A DNA stretch of 64,000 nt, taken from the NCBI GenBank assembly GCA_002803225.1, contig NXFV01001946.1:1-64000 (forward strand), given 5' to 3'. The notes beneath the pieces are model-generated. The model saw only the letters and a list, made by a program, of their open reading frames with translations. It had not been told where the DNA came from and did no database searches. Position numbers and translations under genes: made by a program. Shown in pieces: positions 1 to 12,781 of this stretch (its first letter is position 1; every line of letters begins with the position of its first letter). The DNA comes from Gamarada debralockiae (taxonomy: Eukaryota; Ascomycota; Leotiomycetes; Helotiales; Hyphodiscaceae).

Positions 1-465
1 CGGAGAAATGGATTTATAGATTTTAAATAAAGCTGCTAGCCATGGTCATGAGCACTGACCAAATCACACACTTGTGGAATGGTTAAGATAGCGCATGCAC
101 ACAACCTGTCTGCCTCGTGCACTACAACTGAGGCGTGAATAAGAGAGAAGTCTTTATCGAACGGAATGAATCCTCCGCTTGAAAAATCAAAGGGTTAACT
201 AACCCACGAAGAAACTCCACGGCTTCCGAAGGGCATGTGTATTTAATCGCTCACTTATCTCGACCAATGGCTCCAGAGAATCGATCAATGTTAGTGGAAA
301 GGGAACGCAGTTGCGTGAGCACCGGCTCAGCATGTCTACGCACCTTTTGTCGCTTTTGAAATATTTTGTCAGCATTGAATAAGTCTAAGTACAGTGTGAG
401 GAGGTGGCACCTTTTCTGCCCATATGAATTCCATCATCCAGGCTGACGCCGATCTCGAACCTGCC
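1..465. other. Intergenic region at left edge
   Basis: This stretch lies downstream of the SART-1 gene, which ends at 466 on the minus strand. I see no convincing coding signal, RNA gene or repeat. It should hold the 3' UTR and polyadenylation signals of that gene. Confidence 0.5.
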
Positions 466-2511
466 TCAAGCCAATCTTACACCGGCCGACTTCTGCTTCT
501 TGAGTTGTTGGGCAGTCGCACTGCTCATACCACCAATCTGGCTGCCATCCAGCGAGCTCTGAGCCATTTTCCGCTTCTCGTCCTCGATCTTCTTGAGCGT
601 TTTCTCGGTCTTCTGCTTGCCGCTTCCCTTGCCGTGGAACTGATGTGAGAGATGTTTGAAAGCCTCCTTCTGGTTCATGCTTCTTCCATACTCGTCGATG
701 TATCTAAGATCGACATTCGGCTTGTATTCTTTGTTGAAATGCTCAGCTAGTTGGCGGGACTCCTGCTGATCGCGGTAATTGTTCTGCTGTCTGGCATATT
801 CTTCCTTCTCTCGCGCAGACATGCGATCCAGGCGGCCTGTCGCACGATCTCGCTCCCTCTGTGAGCGAGCCTTTGCTTCTGCTTCAGCCTCGCGACGCTG
901 CTTCTCGGCCAGGAATCTCTGCTTAGCTATGAAGATGGCATTTTTGTCTCCAGAATCTGTGGTCTTGATAATGCCTCTGTCTTTGAGAAGCTTTAAGGCG
1001 GCTCCTACACCCTTCTCAAGCGTGGCCTCTTGTTCCAAACCATTGTTCGTGATATCAGCATCTGATTTCTCGCGCTTGATACGGGCGAGACGGTCTTCCT
1101 CGTCTTCGATATCTGCATACGAGCGATCCATGTTGACATCGCCCTCCTCATCGGAGTCATCATCCATTGCTGTGACAGCCTCTGCTTGTCGAGATGTGGA
1201 TCTTCGTGGTTTTCTTTCTGGTTCGACGGGTTTTTGTAAATTTGCGACGAACTCGGATGTTTCATCTATAACCAGACCGCCCTCGTTCTCTGCTTCGTTA
1301 TCCGCTGCTGGAGTTGCTGATGCTTCTTCTCTAAATTGTTGGGCGATCTCTTCTGGTCGCAGCTTCTGGCGTTTCTTAAGAGCTTTTCGTCGCTGTGTTG
1401 CGAGAGACGCTTGCAGGTCCTCATCATCGACAAAGGACATATCCTCGAAAGAACGCTTCTTTCTAGCTGGCACGGGTTGGTCGACATCCATTGAGTTACC
1501 ATCATCTACAGGTTTATCCGCAGCCTCAACGGTCGGGAAGATATCATCTTCATCTGCCGCTTTCTGGCGAGTCGACTTTGCCTTCTTCTTCTTGGGCTTC
1601 TTGATCTTGATCTCAGAGATTTCGAGGTAATCGGATTTGGGTTCGTCCTCTAAATTGACAATAAGTGATTGCTCTCTGAGAGAATGTGGAACATGAAGAT
1701 ACTTACTGAGAATGTCGAGACTGATGGCCTTGGGTTTTGACTTCAATACGGTGCCATCGACGGCAGTCGCTTCAGCCATTCCTCCCTTTCCATCCAGAAG
1801 GAGACTCTTGCCCTTCTTACCAATGATCTCCTCGTCGTAGTGTGCCAAGATACTCTTCTCGCCTGTCTCGTCGATATCGTTCGGATTGTAAACCGGCTTC
1901 TTCTTCTTGAGCTCTAGTTTCTCGGACAGCTTCTCCCTTGCTCGTAGATCTAAATTCTCCAACTCATCGCCTTCCTCTTCATTCTCGTCGATGGTCGTGT
2001 CCTTGAGCGTGAGGACTTGTTCTTCACCTTCCTCAAAAGCATCCGCTTCATGTCCAACCCTAACACCTGCGAGATCCTTGGCAGTATATTCTGCAGCAGC
2101 TTCGGCGTCGGCTATCTCCTGCTCTCTCTTCCGAGCCTTCTCGATCTCCTTTTGCCTCTTCTTCTGCTTGATCAGCCAGGTCTTCGCATCCATATCCTCG
2201 TCCTCATCTGCGTCTCCGAGACCTTTGCCCTCGAGCTTCGCAAATCGCTTCGCCGCATCTCGAGCTTTCTTGACTGCCTCTGCTTTAGCATCTCGTTTCC
2301 TCTTCGCATCTTCTGCTTCTTGGATCTTGCGGTAGTTGTCATATGACTCGGCCTGTCGCGATTCGAGGGTACTGGCTGCTTCTTCGTCGGGTGTTGTAGA
2401 TTGCGCATCTTTGAAGACTGGTCCGCTGGGTGCGCCTGGGACGGGGAGAGGTTTCATGCCGAGAGAAACCCGAATACGGTTTGTCTCTTCGATAGAGATT
2501 GCGTCCGCCAT
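466..2511 (-). CDS. SNU66: SART-1/Snu66 family U4/U6.U5 tri-snRNP protein
   Basis: This is a single open frame of 681 codons. The N-terminus (MADAISIEETNRIRVSLGMK) is the conserved start of SART-1 family proteins, which are nuclear components of the U4/U6.U5 tri-snRNP needed for spliceosome activation. The protein is highly charged: Lys/Glu-rich coiled-coil stretches cover about residues 55-145, acidic patches such as DEDEDMD and DENEEEGDE follow, and the C-terminal third carries the family's HLSHQFHGKGSGKQKTEKTL segment followed by a short basic tail. The length falls between yeast Snu66 (about 590) and human SART1 (about 800). The start at 2511 is the only Met that keeps the conserved N-terminal block. 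No intron is needed. Family assignment is firm; in vivo role is by homology. Confidence 0.93.
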   Translation of the reverse strand: MADAISIEETNRIRVSLGMKPLPVPGAPSGPVFKDAQSTTPDEEAASTLESRQAESYDNYRKIQEAEDAKRKRDAKAEAVKKARDAAKRFAKLEGKGLGDADEDEDMDAKTWLIKQKKRQKEIEKARKREQEIADAEAAAEYTAKDLAGVRVGHEADAFEEGEEQVLTLKDTTIDENEEEGDELENLDLRAREKLSEKLELKKKKPVYNPNDIDETGEKSILAHYDEEIIGKKGKSLLLDGKGGMAEATAVDGTVLKSKPKAISLDILSKYLHVPHSLREQSLIVNLEDEPKSDYLEISEIKIKKPKKKKAKSTRQKAADEDDIFPTVEAADKPVDDGNSMDVDQPVPARKKRSFEDMSFVDDEDLQASLATQRRKALKKRQKLRPEEIAQQFREEASATPAADNEAENEGGLVIDETSEFVANLQKPVEPERKPRRSTSRQAEAVTAMDDDSDEEGDVNMDRSYADIEDEEDRLARIKREKSDADITNNGLEQEATLEKGVGAALKLLKDRGIIKTTDSGDKNAIFIAKQRFLAEKQRREAEAEAKARSQRERDRATGRLDRMSAREKEEYARQQNNYRDQQESRQLAEHFNKEYKPNVDLRYIDEYGRSMNQKEAFKHLSHQFHGKGSGKQKTEKTLKKIEDEKRKMAQSSLDGSQIGGMSSATAQQLKKQKSAGVRLA

Positions 2512-4440
2512 GATGGATGCTGAGGGCAGAGATTATTGGTGTTCAGGTTGTCAAACTTGATGTTCTTTCAGGTTTCTTGGGACAGCAAGTGAAAACGAGA
2601 ATCACCAAAGCGAGACTAGCGCCCAATGACTAAGCGAGGCCCATTGAAAATTATTTCATCGAGAGGCTCAAAACTTTTTCTTCTTCTTTTCTTTCCACAA
2701 CAAACAGATTTGTGCCCAGCGGTCCCTTCAACCAAAACTGCTTGCGGTTGAGGCTTGTAAGGTTGACTGCTGAGGTAGTTCGATGTCTATGGAGCCATCA
2801 ACCTTCACAGGTAATTCAAATGGTGTCAATCATCCGATCGACAGATCTCAGAGAAATCGGTCCTTACGAAGCCTGAGCTCGCTCCGGCTGAGCTCGGTGG
2901 ACAAGTTATCGAAGACATGGCATTCCACCTCCCTTTACCGAGACCGTCGGTCTATGAGGATGGGAAAAACCGCCATCTGCCTACATTACGACTCAGGGGA
3001 ACTCGACTCGCAGCTTCGGAGCCTCCCACCCGTGGCCGATGAATCTTTGCGCCGGTGCTATTGCGGACAGTTGGATGTATTGGGAGGGACGTGGCAGACT
3101 GGCAGACTATACTTAGGATATTGCAGGTAGACTGGGTGGATCAGGTATCGTCGTCGCTATCGGTTGTCGCCATCAGATACAAATTGGGTTAAAGGAGGGT
3201 TTGGCAGTCCCAAACAGTGACTTTCTTCGTTGGTCATTTGAACAACTTCCATGGCTTAGAATAGCTTCAATATCGAGAAAAGGCCCGATATTTCGAAGAT
3301 TCTTCTCGATGCGTTGCTCTCTTGCCCGACTTTTACCTTCCTCCACATTTCCAAAACGGAGCCGAGATACTCCTATCTTCTACCACAGCCTCCCGTTTAT
3401 CATGCTTTCAGGGGAAGTATGATGTGCAGATTCTCCCATCCAGCTTTCTTTCGCCTTTCCCTGCCAAATTCAGTCATGCGTGGCGCACACCATTCAGTTC
3501 CAGGACCTCAGCCTTGAGCCAGCCCTATGTATGTCAGGTGCCTTATTGCCATACTTTTCGGCAGAACAACTGACCGCAGCATCACCCGCCCATAAATTAA
3601 TACTGACAGCAGACAACGAGCATGGCAGTTAGTTCATTATGTATGAACGGAGGACATGGGACGGAGTAGGCACATTAGAGCTCAAGAATCAAGACAAGCG
3701 GACGCTCCTCGGTGGGACTTTTCTTCCGTGCCAAACAATATCAAATCTGTCAACCCTCCTGAGATGTCTTTGCTTTAGTAGAGGAGCCTCTGACGTGCTA
3801 CATCCAGCCTCTTTGGAGGAATCGTGCAACTGACTGGTTCGGGACCTCGGCCTGATAGCCTTGTATCTTTAACAGTGCCGGCAGATTGCAAAACAACGTG
3901 GACCAGAGTCCGGGGTGTCACACAAAAAATCAGGGGACGGACCGATAGGGAGGCAGCTATGGGGACCCCACCTGCGGGGTCGTTGAATTTAAAGGGCTGT
4001 CCCTCGGTCCTATCTTGCTGTCGATCTTCCCTCCCACCAATCATCCTCCAACAACATCTGCATCTCTTCTAGCGAGGTCCGTAACAGCGAGAAATATTTA
4101 CGCCTCAAATCGGCGTGACTGCCGAATGCGACATGGCATAAACAACATTAGCGAGAGTCTGCAAGAGAGAAGAAGCTTGTGACGAATAAGGAAGTCGCGT
4201 GTACCTTCGTACCTTGCAGAACAGGGCAGGAGAAAACTTTTGCTGCTGCGGCACACCATCTCGATTCAGACTCGCAGACTCGTCTTTGTCATCATCCTCT
4301 GTCACAACTCAAATTCCACGCCGGAGATTGAAGGTTGTCGATGCAGCTTCCTAGCTCTGAATAGCGACGGCGACGTCGGCCATACTCTCGAGTCACGAGG
4401 GGAGAGGGGATCTGAATTCTAGATTCCTATGAAGAGCTCA
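2512..4440. other. Long intergenic/promoter region between SART-1 and glucoamylase
   Basis: Two divergently transcribed genes flank this stretch of almost 2 kb. A pyrimidine-rich tract around 2680-2700 probably belongs to the SART-1 promoter. Frames of up to about 115 codons (for example 2783-3130 +) have no recognisable domain and no splice-linked partner. I treat the whole stretch as upstream regulatory sequence; a large 5' region is common for inducible secreted hydrolases. Confidence 0.5.
4368..4379. promoter_or_regulatory. CGG-N6-CGG direct repeat upstream of glucoamylase
   Basis: Two CGG triplets are separated by six bases (cgg cgacgt cgg), about 170 bp upstream of the glucoamylase start. 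Paired CGG triplets are the usual target form of Zn2Cys6 regulators; the starch regulator AmyR of Aspergillus prefers an eight-base spacing, so this is only a candidate. A chance match is quite possible. Confidence 0.25.
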
Positions 4441-4444
4441 CCGA

Positions 4445-4451
4445 TATAAAA
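4445..4451 (+). promoter_or_regulatory. TATA box of the glucoamylase gene
   Basis: TATAAAA lies 90 bp upstream of the chosen start codon at 4541. A pyrimidine-rich stretch at about 4465-4520 follows it, as expected around the transcription start of a strongly expressed fungal gene. An in-frame ATG at 4451 overlaps the TATA box and is therefore unlikely to be translated. Confidence 0.5.
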
Positions 4452-4540
4452 TGGCGACGGATCTCCTTCATTCTACTTTCTTTTGGTCACTCATCCCCTC
4501 CAGCAACTCCACCCTCACCTCGATAGTTGCACAGCCAATC

Positions 4541-6663
<2,123 letters not shown>

Positions 6664-6952
6664 CAAGCTACAGCAGAGAGGAAGACAGAAGAAAATGGGT
6701 TTGGTGAAGGGAAGGCGTGGACAGAGATGAAAAAGCAACGAAGACGTCAAAAAAATGAGGGATGGAGAGTCCTGGGAATCGGACTAGCATGGTTTTGGCT
6801 TTTGAATTCTGGTACATAAATTATTCACATCAAATCTCCATCATTGGCTCAATCCGTCTCACACGCATCTCAAAATCTCTTCTCAGCTAGTTCCCCATTC
6901 CAAAACTCCCAAGTCGATTCCCATTGCCCCTTGGTCTCCTTCACCTAGCGGC
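6664..6952. other. Convergent intergenic spacer
   Basis: This spacer separates the glucoamylase stop from the stop of the small minus-strand gene that ends at 6953. I see only a purine-rich stretch followed by pyrimidine-rich sequence, consistent with two convergent 3' UTRs. Confidence 0.4.
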
Positions 6953-7217
6953 TCAGCACGATCCTACATCCCACTCACCAAGCAACTTCGCCCCCTTCCA
7001 AGCATACATCATGACCTCAGTCGCTCTCTCATTTCCCTTCTCATCCCGTTTGAAAACCGGAACATTAGATACAGTGGCTAGTACACTGCCGTCGTCGTGA
7101 ACGGCAAGTTCGCGATATGTGATACGTTCGAGGAAAACTTCTGGGCCGCCGTTGCGGAACTCGAAACTTAGACTTGTCGATGAGTGAAATGGATTGAGGA
7201 TGTTTGGTGTGTGTGTC

Positions 7218-7431
7218 CAGTGTGGAATTTGATTAGATTAGATTATAAGCCATTAATCTAATCTAATCAATCCAAATAAATCTATAATCAAAATCTAATC
7301 TAATCTGATTTTAATTTGATTTAGTCTGATTATAATTGATTTTATTTGATTATTGAAAAACACTTAATCAAAATGAAATCTAATTTAATCTGATTATAAT
7401 TAATTAACTTGAATTTTTTCGTGTCACACTG
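7218..7431. mobile_element. hAT-like MITE, 214 bp, AT-rich
   Basis: The ends are inverted repeats: CAGTGTG at 7218-7224 and its complement CACACTG at 7425-7431. The flanking octamers are tgtgtgtc (7210-7217) and ggcgtgtc (7432-7439), which agree at 6 of 8 positions, fitting a slightly decayed 8-bp target duplication. A terminal CA-G pattern with 8-bp duplications is typical of hAT elements; that link is from known family features. The interior has no coding potential and consists of degenerate TAATC/GATTA units. It interrupts the small gene on the minus strand. Confidence 0.55.
7235..7405. repeat. Degenerate TAATC/GATTA tandem repeat
   Basis: The interior of the insertion is built from short units such as taatc, gatta and aatctaatc, with a gradual loss of regularity towards the right end. 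It is extremely AT-rich compared with both flanks. Confidence 0.7.
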
Positions 7432-7528
7432 GGCGTGTCTGGTGAGGGACGGCAGTAGGAAGGATGGTAGCGAGAAGGGTGCGGGAGGTGGGTGTTGGTG
7501 GTGTGAGCGAGAGGATTTGAAGTGCCAT

Positions 7529-9142
7529 TGTTCTTTTCGTTTCGGAACTCGAAATTGAGAGGAAGCTAGACGGATAGGATTGAAAGTAATGAGAGATACG
7601 GAGAGTAGATTGCTGAGGACTTCCAAGGCTTTGAATTTTGATCCTCTTTGATTCGATCGTTAAGTCAAGACTTTGAGCATATTCAGAGAAGATGGAGCAA
7701 CTGTTACCAACTTCTCAAAAAGGCATTTTTAATCCCCTTGTTTGATATTTCCATAACATAATTTTCATAATACCTACCAATCAAACTCTCTCACTTTATC
7801 GTGACTCAAAAGTTCTGCGTTGCTTTCTTGCTGCTTTATTGTCACGATATCTGGTTGTTATGATGTTTTACACGCAGCTCGTCTCGCGTTGGCAGGCGAT
7901 CCTTGGCCGTCGAGGCTGGATCGAAGCCTTGCCTCCGACAAACGAAAAGAAGCGACTTCTGGGGGCACACTTCGGGTGGCAGTAGTAATCAGCCCCAACT
8001 CCATTTGGCTTCAGTAATTCGGACTTGGGGATGGATAAATAGGTACATATTGCATTGTCTGTCATTAAAGCATGCATGAACAAATAAGAAGGAATGAATA
8101 GTTTAAGGAACTGAGCAGAAAAGTCGGCAAACGCGCAAATTAAGCAGACCCAAAGAGGCCCAATCCGCATCGTGAAGCGTTGAATGGTTTGGATAACTGA
8201 AATCTTTTGAAATCTGATTCAATTCACCCAGTTTTAATTCTCAGCTGTTGAAGTTATTCGAGGGATTAAAGCTCAATCTCTGTCCTTCCGATCAACCCGA
8301 CTGTGGATCGAACCCGAGATGTGGGGGATCTCCCCTTTCCGGGTCTCTGCAAGGGCTTACTCACGGGCCCTCGGCGGTGAGCAAAGAACCGAGATCATCG
8401 CTCGCATCTTCCTTCTTCGGTTGATTCAGCTGGCAGAAATAAAGTTCGTTTTCCGGCTAATGATCCCCCTTCACCCCCGTTTTCCATACAAAATCTTTTA
8501 GTCCTGATACTTTTTCTCAGGCATCAACTTCTACTTCCCTTCCCTACTTCTACTATGGAAAGACCGCCCGACAAAAGGGGGGAGGGGCTTCCCTGACCCG
8601 AAGGGGCTCGTGGGGATCCCCCCTTCCCTTGAAGAGATAGACGTCGGGCACGACAATTCAATTGATTGTGTTGTCGTAGAAGTTGAAAAGTTTTGGTGGT
8701 TGACGGGGGGACGGGAATCATTAGCCCCACAACCACCACTGAAGATTTCAAATCATTTAGCCACTCGCAGCACAGCTGAGACCGTAATACGAACCTATCG
8801 AGTACCGAGGGAGTGTTCCCAAGCCGATTGGGATGATCCATTGCGCCATGTCGGACGAGTCGTCTTTCCAGATCTGTGGATACGGTACTTTCCACCTACC
8901 ATGCAGGTGTCAGACATCGACAAGGTACGAGATTGAGATAGGAAGATGTGGGCCCGCTGGAATAGTTACGTTCTCAAGAGGGACAATGTCGGCCCGTGTC
9001 CCGTGTTGGAGATAGAAAGGGCCAAAATTCCATCAACTTATTTTCGTTCTCTCTAGCTGCCCACTTTTCCTGGATCATGAATGAAAAGTAGCCCTCTGGG
9101 CAATAGTTAATCGCCATATTTTGGAGAATATTAAGATCCACA
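7529..9142. other. Intergenic region without supported genes
   Basis: I found no frame with recognisable domains, no splice-linked exons and no RNA gene. Several overlapping frames of 60-120 codons exist on both strands, but they look random. The last few hundred bases form the promoter of the rhodopsin-like gene starting at 9143. Confidence 0.4.
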
Positions 9143-10606
9143 ATGCAGGCCCCCACTGGTCCCGTCTACAAAGGGCAACAGAAGGCTATGGTTGTTTTCT
9201 CTGTGGTTATGACATTTTTTGGAGGTAAGCCTGTAGTGAAAATTCCTGAACCCCTCCTGTCAAAGTCATACGTAGCTGACTTGCCCTTCTATCACCATAG
9301 CACTGTCCGTTATTCTACGATTTATCTCAAGGCACATTATTCTTCAGAGGCTAGGAAATGACGATTGGTTAATGCTCATTGGAATGGTACGACATGCAAC
9401 TCAAAGGGCCATTAGGGAGTTGATAGCTGACCAACGTTATTACCAGGTCTTAACTTTGGGATATCTATTCCAGATCTTATATGGTTTACGCCTCGGCATG
9501 GGACTACATACCTATGACGACTCTATGCCAAATATGATTGAGCTTTTAAAAGTACTGATCAAACATTTGAGCACCCTCCAAGATCCAGACTAATCAAGGT
9601 CAGATCATATATGCGGTACAATTGACTTACAGCACTGTCATTACCACGATTAAACTTTCCATTGTTTGCTTCTATTTGAAATTAGGTGCGTGAGCGATAC
9701 TCAAGCGTGGCGCCAGAGTCAGCCCAATTACTGACAAAGTACCTTGACAGCAACGGCCGACAGCTCCCTCCGCCGGGGCTGCTGGGCTACCATAGCCTTC
9801 CTAGTCCTGTTTTACATCAGCACTCAAACCGCTTCTCTGCTACAGTGTTTGCCCATCCAGGGCAATTGGGATCTTACTGGACAGACTAAGAAGAAATGTT
9901 TCAATACAGAGGTGTATTTCTATTGTGAGTGTTTTTGATTCCAAACACCGGCAACAAACGGACAAGAGCAGATCTAACTTCTGCTTCAGCCATCGCCGTA
10001 ATAAACATCTTGGTGGATATATGGATACTGGTGATGCCGCTCAACGCTCTCAAAAGCATTAAACGACCGGCACGAGAGAAGATTGTCCTCTTCGTTGTCT
10101 TCGGCATTGGCGCCTTCTCCTGCATTTCGAGCATGATTCGACTGTATACAATAAAAGTGTTTGCCACATCGAAGGATCCCTTTTACGACGGCGTTCCCAT
10201 AACTATATGGTCAATGATTGAGATAAATACGGCAATCATCTGTGCATCTGTTCCGGGTAAGCTCTGGACTGCCTCATCTCGTTTAGGAGCAACTGCTGAC
10301 TCTTAATCTCACATAGCTATGAAACCCCTCCTCACCAAACGTGTTCGAGAACGTGTAACAAACTCGAACAATAGTCCCACGGTATTGGGCACTCGATACG
10401 GACATCAAATGATTCCTCTCAGCGGCCACGACGTGCCCATGCCGAAGCCAACCTACAATGTTCAAGCCTCTTCCCAACGACTCGGAAGCGAGGAATACAT
10501 AATGGCTGATAAAGGGGAGGTCATAGAATACGAGAGGGAGTTCATTGTTGAAGAGTCATACATTGGGACACCTCCAGATGATGTGGAACAGCAACGCAAA
10601 TCATGA
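9143..10606 (+). CDS. Fungal rhodopsin-domain (SAT4/PTH11-like) seven-helix membrane protein
   Basis: Seven exons (9143-9224, 9301-9386, 9447-9551, 9604-9685, 9751-9924, 9972-10256, 10317-10606) give 367 aa with all phases matching. Seven hydrophobic segments alternate with short loops. Family signatures are the RLGNDDWLML motif after helix 1, TTIKLSIVCFYLKL in helix 3, RRGCWATIAFLVLFY, a conserved QCLPIQGNWD extracellular loop with Cys, KCFNTE, INILVDIWILVMPL, and SVPAMKPLL at the end of helix 7. The roughly 95-residue hydrophilic C-terminal tail is probably cytoplasmic. The family contains many orphan receptors with unknown ligands; PTH11 is a pathogenicity receptor, but nothing here shows that role. 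The first exon lacks an extracellular CFEM domain. Confidence 0.85.
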
Positions 10607-11949
10607 AGCCGTATTTGGCTGGACTGGTTGAGGATCTATGTTTTTCCTTGAGGCAGTTTTTTCCCTGGACTTGCCCAGCTGTACGTTTATCGACCTTGTA
10701 ACAAAAACGGTTTGGAATTCATCAATGCAGTCGGGAGCAGGTTTCACACTCAATCGGCGAGTCGCCAACGTGCTCACTCAGTGCACCCTTGAATCGTTCA
10801 AACCAGGTGAACGATTCAGCACAGCATGCAGTTGCGATGAGGAATAACGAGCTCTGGAAAATTAAGGATCTCTTCACCATCAAGATATTCCTCTAAAGCG
10901 ATCACTCCAAAATCCGAAATTTTGCCGCTTCAAGCGGCTGGGTGAAGTGAAGTTCATAAACCGCGAACGGGTTACAACTACCACCTCCACGTCGTCGACA
11001 GAGTGTTCAAGGTGTTCGGATCGTCTACCGATCCATCAAATCTAAGCGGCGATAACCTTAATTATTCTAATAAAATGTGAAGTGGCGCGAATGATTTTGG
11101 GAAGCCACATGTCTAGAAATCGAAAGAATGATCTGCCAACTGCATAGCTTGCCCGTCTGCAAAAGGTTCAAATTCGGAACGGTAAATCTGTCAAACAGCA
11201 CAACCTCTCAGAACTATGAGCCAGTTTCATGGTAATTACGTTTTAATCCTTCGGAAGGATAGAAAGGTTTTGCGAAGGGTTGTGCAAGTTGAGAGTGTCA
11301 ATTGGTTGAATGACTAATTGGACTTATGCATGAGCCAGACTCCAGAATGCCAGTCTACCGCGATGACCAAGCCCAACCGAGACCAAGACCTTCCGACATT
11401 CAAAACAGCTTCAAGGAATGGACGACTGGAAAAGGGATTGAAGTCAACGACTAGGGACATGGGCGTAATGCTTGCGCATGGTCAGCAATGCCATCGATGA
11501 TGGGATTGGGGAACATACCAGGAGCTCCATGACTGAAATCGAATGGGGGGTCCGTTGACTTCCTTGAGCAACCAGAGCTGTCCAAGTACTGGCACCCAAC
11601 ACTACGAGAAGGTGGACCTATGTTGAGTGCCTGTGCACGTTAGCAAACACCAAAAGGGAGGATCAAATATGATCCAAGATGAAGAACCAAAGAGAATGGT
11701 GAATCAAAAGGAAAACGTGAAGTAGCTGCAGAGGGTAGGGCAGGGCGGAGATGAATGAGCTAACTGGCCAAATGTGCTATGTGAAAGAAGATGTTGGTGC
11801 GATGTACGCTTTTTTGGTGATTGTTTGGTGATACTCGGAGGGAGCCACCCTCCAAGCCTTTTTTTTGAATTGTTTTGGCGGGGGCTGATAAAGTCCTCTA
11901 TTTTGAATGTACGAAGGAGAGGGTACCACCGAATACTTCACGAGGACAC
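10607..11949. other. Intergenic region without supported genes
   Basis: No coding, RNA or repeat feature can be supported here. Short frames on the plus strand at 10638-10847 and 11774-12028 have no domain signal. Confidence 0.4.
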
Positions 11950-12781
11950 TCATCCCCAGAAGAAAGATGCTGCCATGATCACGCCGGTCGCGATCCTGAG
12001 AAGTATGTTAGCTGATGTACATACGTGAGAGGTCGGAGGTGGGTACTTACATGACGGCAGAGGGAATGACGGACAGCCAAGAAGGTGTCTCGCTGACAGC
12101 CTTTGGCCAAGCGCCGGAAATTCGAAGATCACTATCGGTAGTGAATACAAGAGTCCTAGCTGTGTCAGCAGAATCAAGATTAGTAACAACGGGCACGGCA
12201 AGGGGAGGAACAACAGAAGGGAATGGGACAGCGACAACAAAAGGAGAAGGGGAAGGGGAAGAAGGAACAGAAAGAAGTGGGCCAGGAAGAACAGGCGTTT
12301 TTGGGCTAGGGGTGGGCGCTTCTGGGCTGCGGCAAGGGATGGGTTGTCAAGATCAAGGAAAGCCATATCCGCAAAGTCGTCATCATCCACTGGAGACTCT
12401 GACAGGGAAGGGGAAGAGGGAGGAGAATCCGCGCTAGCGGACAAAAGGATTTTCTTGAATGGGAGAGCACGTAACCAGGCAGGGCACTGGTAAGGTGCTT
12501 CGGCAGGAGCTGGAGCAACGTCATCCACTTGAGACGGCAATGCTGAAGGGGAGGGCGGGAGAGGATCCGCGCTAGCGGAAAGGAAGGGAAGGGAAGGGTA
12601 CTTACAGCGACGCTATCACTAGAAGATTGACAAGAAGTGATATCAGCCACAAGAATGGGAAGGGGCTCTATACCAAGGACTCTGACAAACGCGGACGCGA
12701 CGCAGAGCCGAAGAGGATGCCAGCGTCTCCAGGGGCGACGCTGACGAGAGAGAAGATAATGTGCGTTGGAAACGAGACATT
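11950..12781 (-). CDS. Uncertain Ser/Pro-rich protein with C-terminal hydrophobic tail
   Basis: The 3' end is the best-supported part. A canonical intron at 11996-12050 (GTAAGTACCC ... CTCAG) joins an exon ending PSWLSVIPSAV to a last exon MIATGVIMAASFFWG and stop, a likely single membrane anchor. Upstream is Ser/Pro-rich coding-like sequence with an acidic segment (PVDDDDFADMAFLDLD). A likely start is at 12781 (MSRFQRTLSSLSSASPLETL). A second donor with the same GTAAGTACCC sequence lies at 12596-12605. I could not find one exon set that joins all parts in frame, so it may be an alternatively spliced gene or a frameshifted relic. No known family. Confidence 0.35.
12416..12592 (-). repeat. Two imperfect copies of a module of about 75 bp
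   Basis: The sequence ggatccgcgctagcgga near 12564-12580 recurs as gaatccgcgctagcgga near 12424-12440. On the minus strand both copies read SASAD followed by a Ser/Pro-rich stretch and then a QVDD or PVDD acid patch. This looks like internal duplication of a coding module. Confidence 0.5.

Larger units (their letters stand above)
6953..7528 (-). pseudogene. Small conserved-looking gene split by an AT-rich MITE
   Basis: The minus strand holds a start at 7528 (MALQILSLTPPTPTSRTL...) that runs to a stop at 7424, and a second open piece from about 7230 to the stop at 6953 (WTHTPNILNPFHSSTSL, FEFRNGGPEVFLERITYREL, VFKRDEKGNERATEVMMY). Between them lies the 214-bp element 7218-7431. Removing the element plus one 8-bp flank leaves 354 nt, a single in-frame coding sequence of 117 codons. 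I do not recognise the family; the C-terminal part is well structured, with alternating hydrophobic and polar residues and a WKGAKLLGEW motif. Expression of a truncated product cannot be excluded. Splicing out the AT-rich insert as an intron is also possible but has no good border. Confidence 0.55.

Noticed and set aside
779..1630. 283-codon Ser/Arg-rich open frame on the plus strand
   Set aside because: It lies fully antisense to the SART-1 gene and has the Ser/Phe/Arg-rich composition expected of the reverse of a Lys/Glu-rich gene.
2783..3130. 115-codon frame upstream of the glucoamylase
   Set aside because: No domain, no signal peptide, no splice-linked exon; composition looks random. It remains a weak candidate at best.
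4451..4540. Earlier in-frame ATG for the glucoamylase
   Set aside because: It overlaps the TATA box and would bury the signal peptide behind 30 extra residues.
8290..8335. Sequence resembling a tRNA T-arm (gatcgaacccgag) in reverse
   Set aside because: No matching acceptor, D-arm or anticodon stem could be found around it on either strand.
8524..8936. Overlapping frames of more than 100 codons on both strands
   Set aside because: No family resemblance and no codon pattern; both cannot be real and neither is supported.
11950..12540. Single 196-codon frame with long Leu runs
   Set aside because: The Leu-rich part is the out-of-frame reading of Ser/Pro-rich sequence, and it runs through a canonical intron. 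The spliced reading of the 3' end is preferred.
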